From NCBI GenBank assembly GCA_003641545.1, contig QNAU01000030.1:1-10118 (forward strand): a stretch of 10,118 bases of DNA. The letters run 5' to 3'. How positions within the stretch are numbered: the stretch's first letter is position 1; each line of letters begins with the position of its first letter. The notes under the pieces were generated by a model. The model saw only the letters and a list, made by a program, of their open reading frames with translations, was not told where the DNA came from and ran no database searches. This document shows positions 6,985 to 10,118 of the stretch, piece by piece. Source of the stretch: Thermotoga sp. Lineage in GTDB: Bacteria > Thermotogota > Thermotogae > B21-G9. A program made the position numbers and the translations under genes.

Positions 6985-8529
6985 TCATTCCCACTCTATG
7001 GTGGCTGGTGGCTTGGATGTTATATCGTAAACCACCCTGTTCACCCCATTTACTTCGTTCACTATCCTGGTGGAAACTTTGTTCAGGAAATCGTATGGAA
7101 GCCTTGACCAGTCCGCTGTCATTCCATCCACGCTTTCGACAGCTCTCAAGACCAGAACGTTCTCGTATGTCCTTCTATCTCCCATCACACCCACACTCTT
7201 CACGGGAAGTAGCACCATGAACGCTTGCCACAGTTTTTCATACAATCCGTATTTCCTCAATTCTTCGAAGAGTATTTCATCCGCATCCCGTAGAATCCTG
7301 ATCCTTTCCTCGGTTATCTTTCCGATTATCCTTATGGCATAACCAGGACCGGGGAATGGATGTCTGTTGAGTACCTCATCCGGGATACCCAGGATTTTTC
7401 CGATCTTCCTAACTTCATCCTTGAAGAGATATCTCAGAGGTTCGATCAATTCGAAGGGAAGATCATCGGGTAATCCTCCAACGTTGTGATGTGTCTTTAT
7501 CTTTGAGGCATCTTTTCGTTCAGGTGCTCGACTCTCCACAACGTCGGGATACAAGGTTCCTTGAGCGAGATACCTTATCCTTCCCACCTTTTTTTGAAGA
7601 CCATCGGCGAATTCCTTGAAAACCGTTATGAACGTATGACCAATTCTTCTTCTCTTTTCCTCAGGATCCTCCACATTCTCCAAGGCTTTGAGAAATCTAC
7701 GCGATGCGGTCACACATTCAACCTTTATTCCCAACTCTTTGAACGACCTTTCTATCTCTTCCTTTTCACCTTTCCTCATGAATCCTGTATCTATGAACAC
7801 CGGTATTACTCGATCTCCGATCGCTCTGTTGAGTAGAACGGTCACAACCGTGGAATCTACACCACCCGAAACTGCGGTTATCACTCGATCGTTCTTGATT
7901 CTGTTCTTCAACTCCTCGATCGTTTTCTCCACGTAATTTTCCATAGACCAATTTTTCTCGAGTTTGGCAACATTTCTGGCGAAATTTTCGAGGATCTTCG
8001 TTCCATGTTCCGTGTGTGCGACTTCTGGATGGAATTGAACACCGTATATTTTCCCACTCTCGTCTCTCACAACCGCGAATGGGGAATTTTCGGTTCTCGC
8101 GATGGAACGGAATCCATACGGCAACTTTTCTACCCTATCCGAGTGGCTCATCCAAACCCGGATTCTGTTCGGTATTCCTTTGAATATGGGATCATCGGCA
8201 TCTATTTTGAGAATGCTGTGCCCAAATTCTCTCTTCTTCGATTTTCCAACCACACCACCGAATTTATCGATTATGATCTGCAATCCATAACATATTCCAA
8301 GTATTGGAACGCTGAAATTGAAGATGAAATTCGGAATCTTCGGGGCATCTTTTTCATAAACACTGCTCGGTCCACCGGATAAGACGAACATCCCGGGATC
8401 CTGACTTTCCATCTCCTCCTTCGAACAGTCGTGATTCAACAGGGTGGAATAATATCCCATTTCTCTGAATCTTCTGACGATCAACTGGGAGTATTGGGAA
8501 CCAAAGTCCAGAACCACCACACTTTTCAC
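6985..8529 (-). CDS. guaA: GMP synthase (glutamine-hydrolysing)
   Basis: GuaA converts XMP, ATP and glutamine to GMP, the last step of guanine nucleotide synthesis, in the cytoplasm. At 514 residues it is close to the usual length. The N-terminal class I glutamine amidotransferase has the nucleophile C80 in GICYGLQ and H167 with E169 in VQFHPEV. The ATP pyrophosphatase domain follows, with the P-loop-like SGGVDS at 221-226. The C-terminal dimerisation domain ends in the characteristic KPPATIEWE. The start is GTG at 8529-8527; an ATG two bases upstream leads straight into a stop. The ribosome binding site GAGGTGG overlaps the guaB stop codon, and only 11 nt separate the two genes, so translational coupling with guaB is likely. 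Confidence 0.98.
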   Translation of the reverse strand: MKSVVVLDFGSQYSQLIVRRFREMGYYSTLLNHDCSKEEMESQDPGMFVLSGGPSSVYEKDAPKIPNFIFNFSVPILGICYGLQIIIDKFGGVVGKSKKREFGHSILKIDADDPIFKGIPNRIRVWMSHSDRVEKLPYGFRSIARTENSPFAVVRDESGKIYGVQFHPEVAHTEHGTKILENFARNVAKLEKNWSMENYVEKTIEELKNRIKNDRVITAVSGGVDSTVVTVLLNRAIGDRVIPVFIDTGFMRKGEKEEIERSFKELGIKVECVTASRRFLKALENVEDPEEKRRRIGHTFITVFKEFADGLQKKVGRIRYLAQGTLYPDVVESRAPERKDASKIKTHHNVGGLPDDLPFELIEPLRYLFKDEVRKIGKILGIPDEVLNRHPFPGPGYAIRIIGKITEERIRILRDADEILFEELRKYGLYEKLWQAFMVLLPVKSVGVMGDRRTYENVLVLRAVESVDGMTADWSRLPYDFLNKVSTRIVNEVNGVNRVVYDITSKPPATIEWE

Positions 8530-8535
8530 ATTTTA

Positions 8536-8542
8536 CCACCTC
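8536..8542 (-). promoter_or_regulatory. guaA ribosome binding site overlapping the guaB stop
   Basis: On the minus strand GAGGTGG is fused to the guaB TGA (8543-8541) and lies 6 nt before the GTG of guaA. The arrangement supports GTG 8529 as the start and couples the two gua reading frames. Confidence 0.75.
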
Positions 8543-10010
8543 ACCAATTTTTACCGTTGGAGGCAGGCGGATTGTAATTCGGTGGTTCTTTGGTTATTAT
8601 CAGATCGTGAGCGTGACTTTCCCTGATCGATGCACTCGTTATTCTTATGAATTCAGCTTTTCTATGCAATTCCTCTATATTCCTCGCCCCAACGTATCCC
8701 ATACCTGCTCTCAATCCACCCGCGAGCTGTCGGATCACATCTTTGACGTTTCCTCTGTATGGAACCATCCCTTCCACACCTTCTGGTGTCAGATGTTCCC
8801 CAGCTTTCTGGAAGTATCTATCCGCACTTCCTCTTCTCATCGCCTCCATCGATCCCATGCCTCTGTAGATTTTGTATTTTCTTCCCCGATACAGAACCGT
8901 TTCTCCCGGTGCTTCTTCCGTCCCAGCGAACATGTTGCCCATCATAACGGTGTGCGCTCCCGCTCCAAGTGCTTTGACTATGTCACCGGAGGATCTTATC
9001 CCTCCATCGGCTATCACAGGAACACCGTATCTCCGAGTTATTGACACCACATCCATTATAGCGCTCAGCTGTGGCACCCCAACCCCGGCTACCATCCTCG
9101 TTGTGCATATCGAACCTGGACCGATTCCGACTTTCACCGCATCACAACCAGCTTTTATGAGAGCTTCAGCTCCTTCTGCCGTCGCGACATTTCCACCTAT
9201 CAACCTGCAATTCGGGAAATTTATCCTTATGGCTTTCACAGTTTCAATCACCCTTTTTGAATGACCATGGGCGGTATCGATCACTATAACATCTGCTCCC
9301 GCTTTCAGAAGAGATTCCACCCTCTCGAAGGTATCCTCCCCCGTTCCAACCGCAGCTCCAACTAACAATCTTCCCTTGTGATCTCTCGAAGCGTTTGGAT
9401 TCTCCATCACGCTCATTATATCCTTTATGGTTATCAAACCTTTGAGGATACCATTCTCATCCACCAGAGGTAATTTCTCCACCTTCCTTTCGTGCAGAAT
9501 CTTTCTCGCCTCATCCAGGGTTATGCCGGGTCTGGCGGTTACGAGTTTATCCACAGGCGTCATGAGATCCTTGACGGGTCTATGCTCATCCTTTTCGAAT
9601 CTCACATCTCTGTTCGTGATCAAGCCGAGGAGCCTTCCATCCTCATTCACAACTGGAAAACCTCCTATCTTATACTCTTTCATCAATCTTTTCACACATC
9701 CCACATTTTCATCGATCGTCACGGTTAATGGATCTTCTATCACACCGTTCTCAGCTCTCTTCACCAGTGATACCTGGCGTGCTTGCTCTTCGATGGGCAT
9801 GTTCCGATGTATTATCCCTATACCACCTTCACGTGCCATTGCTTTTGCAAGTTCTGACTCCGTGACCGTATCCATAGCTGAACTCAAAAATGGTAGGTTC
9901 AGCTTCAAATCGGGTGTTAATTTGGAGGAAAGATCAACTTCAGATGGAAGAACATCGCTGAACTTGGGGAGAAGGAGAACATCATCGAAGGTGAGGGTTT
10001 CACGGAACAT
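8541..10010 (-). CDS. guaB: Inosine-5'-monophosphate dehydrogenase
   Basis: GuaB oxidises IMP to XMP with NAD+, the committed and usually rate-limiting step to GMP, and works as a cytoplasmic tetramer or octamer. The chosen ATG at 10010-10008 gives 489 residues starting [15 protein letters not shown], as in the family. A longer frame from ATG 10028 would put the ribosome binding site GGAGGT inside the coding region and add six residues, so it is rejected. The TIM barrel is interrupted by a pair of CBS domains at about residues 90-205 ([19 protein letters not shown], then [19 protein letters not shown]), which in this family often bind purine nucleotides as regulators. The catalytic Cys is C302 in [11 protein letters not shown], followed by [20 protein letters not shown] and the flap region around [14 protein letters not shown]. 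It is first in the gua block. Confidence 0.98.
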   Translation of the reverse strand: MFRETLTFDDVLLLPKFSDVLPSEVDLSSKLTPDLKLNLPFLSSAMDTVTESELAKAMAREGGIGIIHRNMPIEEQARQVSLVKRAENGVIEDPLTVTIDENVGCVKRLMKEYKIGGFPVVNEDGRLLGLITNRDVRFEKDEHRPVKDLMTPVDKLVTARPGITLDEARKILHERKVEKLPLVDENGILKGLITIKDIMSVMENPNASRDHKGRLLVGAAVGTGEDTFERVESLLKAGADVIVIDTAHGHSKRVIETVKAIRINFPNCRLIGGNVATAEGAEALIKAGCDAVKVGIGPGSICTTRMVAGVGVPQLSAIMDVVSITRRYGVPVIADGGIRSSGDIVKALGAGAHTVMMGNMFAGTEEAPGETVLYRGRKYKIYRGMGSMEAMRRGSADRYFQKAGEHLTPEGVEGMVPYRGNVKDVIRQLAGGLRAGMGYVGARNIEELHRKAEFIRITSASIRESHAHDLIITKEPPNYNPPASNGKNW

Positions 10011-10016
10011 TTGACA

Positions 10017-10022
10017 ACCTCC
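10017..10022 (-). promoter_or_regulatory. Ribosome binding site that sets the guaB start
   Basis: GGAGGT on the minus strand lies 6 nt before the ATG at 10010-10008. It decides between this start and the in-frame ATG at 10028, whose own codons run through the site. Confidence 0.85.
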
Positions 10023-10041
10023 TTCCACCGTTTTGAGAATA

Positions 10042-10071
10042 AATTTATCAGAAACGATGGATCCAGTTCAA
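10042..10071 (-). promoter_or_regulatory. Candidate sigma-A-type promoter of the gua block
   Basis: On the minus strand TTGAAC (10071-10066) is followed after 18 bp by TAAATT (10047-10042). Initiation would be near 10035 with a leader of about 25 nt, too short for a riboswitch. The -10 lies in the perfect palindrome ATAAATTTAT (10039-10048). The hexamers match only moderately, so this is a prediction. Confidence 0.42.
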
Positions 10072-10118
10072 TGAAATATATAATATATCGACATCCGCCC
10101 GGGTATTCACCATCCGAA
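10072..10118. other. AT-rich sequence upstream of guaB, no confident gene
   Basis: The run around 10075-10088 is almost pure A/T (ATATATAATATAT) and nearly self-complementary, as in promoter or upstream-element DNA. A plus-strand ATG at 10071 opens a frame to the window end (MKYIIYRHPPGYSPSE), which could be the start of a divergent gene but lacks a clear ribosome binding site. A minus-strand frame ending at TGA 10050-10048 (ending ISLNWIHRF) could instead be the tail of a gene upstream of guaB. The window is too short to choose. Confidence 0.3.

Noticed and set aside
9427..10014. Plus-strand open frame of 195 codons inside guaB
   Set aside because: It is antisense to the CBS and N-terminal barrel of IMP dehydrogenase. 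The Ser/Thr/Phe-rich translation is typical of a shadow frame.
10011..10016. Perfect TTGACA on the plus strand as a divergent -35 box
   Set aside because: No -10 lies at 16-18 bp; the nearest TAAATT is 23 bp away. The hexamer overlaps the guaB leader and is probably chance.
10011..10028. Six-residue N-terminal extension of GuaB from ATG 10028
   Set aside because: The extra codons run through the GGAGGT ribosome binding site. The ATG at 10010 gives the normal IMP dehydrogenase N terminus.
1..10118. CRISPR array, transposon, tRNA, rRNA or riboswitch
   Set aside because: By eye there are no regularly spaced repeats, transposase-like proteins or terminal repeats, and no cloverleaf-like or rRNA-like stretches. 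The leaders are too short for known purine riboswitches.

Overview
The window looks like a chromosomal stretch from a thermophilic or thermotoga-like bacterium. The Thermotogae are the best guess. The reasons are a Gram-positive-type PolC replicase sitting directly behind ruvC (an arrangement I recall from Thermotoga), a strong preference for ATA isoleucine and AGA/AGG arginine codons, strong GGAGGTG-type ribosome binding sites, frequent TTG and GTG starts, and a lipoprotein gene, all at moderate GC. The assignment comes from sequence features and memory, not from a database match.

The layout is two tightly packed gene blocks that converge near position 6160. The left block, on the + strand, is ruvC (Holliday junction resolvase), polC (replicative DNA polymerase with built-in proofreading; it overlaps ruvC by 11 nt) and a cytoplasmic GH13 alpha-amylase-family enzyme starting 17 nt after polC. 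The right block, on the - strand and read from right to left, is guaB (IMP dehydrogenase), guaA (GMP synthase, 11 nt downstream) and a small lipoprotein of unknown function (24 nt downstream). The GH13 and lipoprotein stop codons overlap tail to tail by 7 bp, so there is no intergenic space for a terminator.

Functionally, ruvC and polC pair recombination or repair with DNA synthesis. guaB and guaA together turn IMP into XMP and then GMP, so the second block is a GMP-making operon with a membrane-anchored passenger. All catalytic motifs I could check in RuvC, PolC, the GH13 enzyme, GuaA and GuaB are intact.

The unresolved parts are at the two edges. At the left, bases 1-193 lie before ruvC and contain a perfect TATAAT, a 10-bp palindrome holding a ribosome-binding-site-like sequence on each strand, and what may be the 5' end of a divergent gene that is one base out of frame. 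At the right, the guaB upstream region has a plausible promoter whose -10 sits in a palindromic AT-rich core. Otherwise the window is ordinary housekeeping sequence. I did not find a convincing undescribed multi-gene system, and no transposon, CRISPR array, rRNA or tRNA was recognised.
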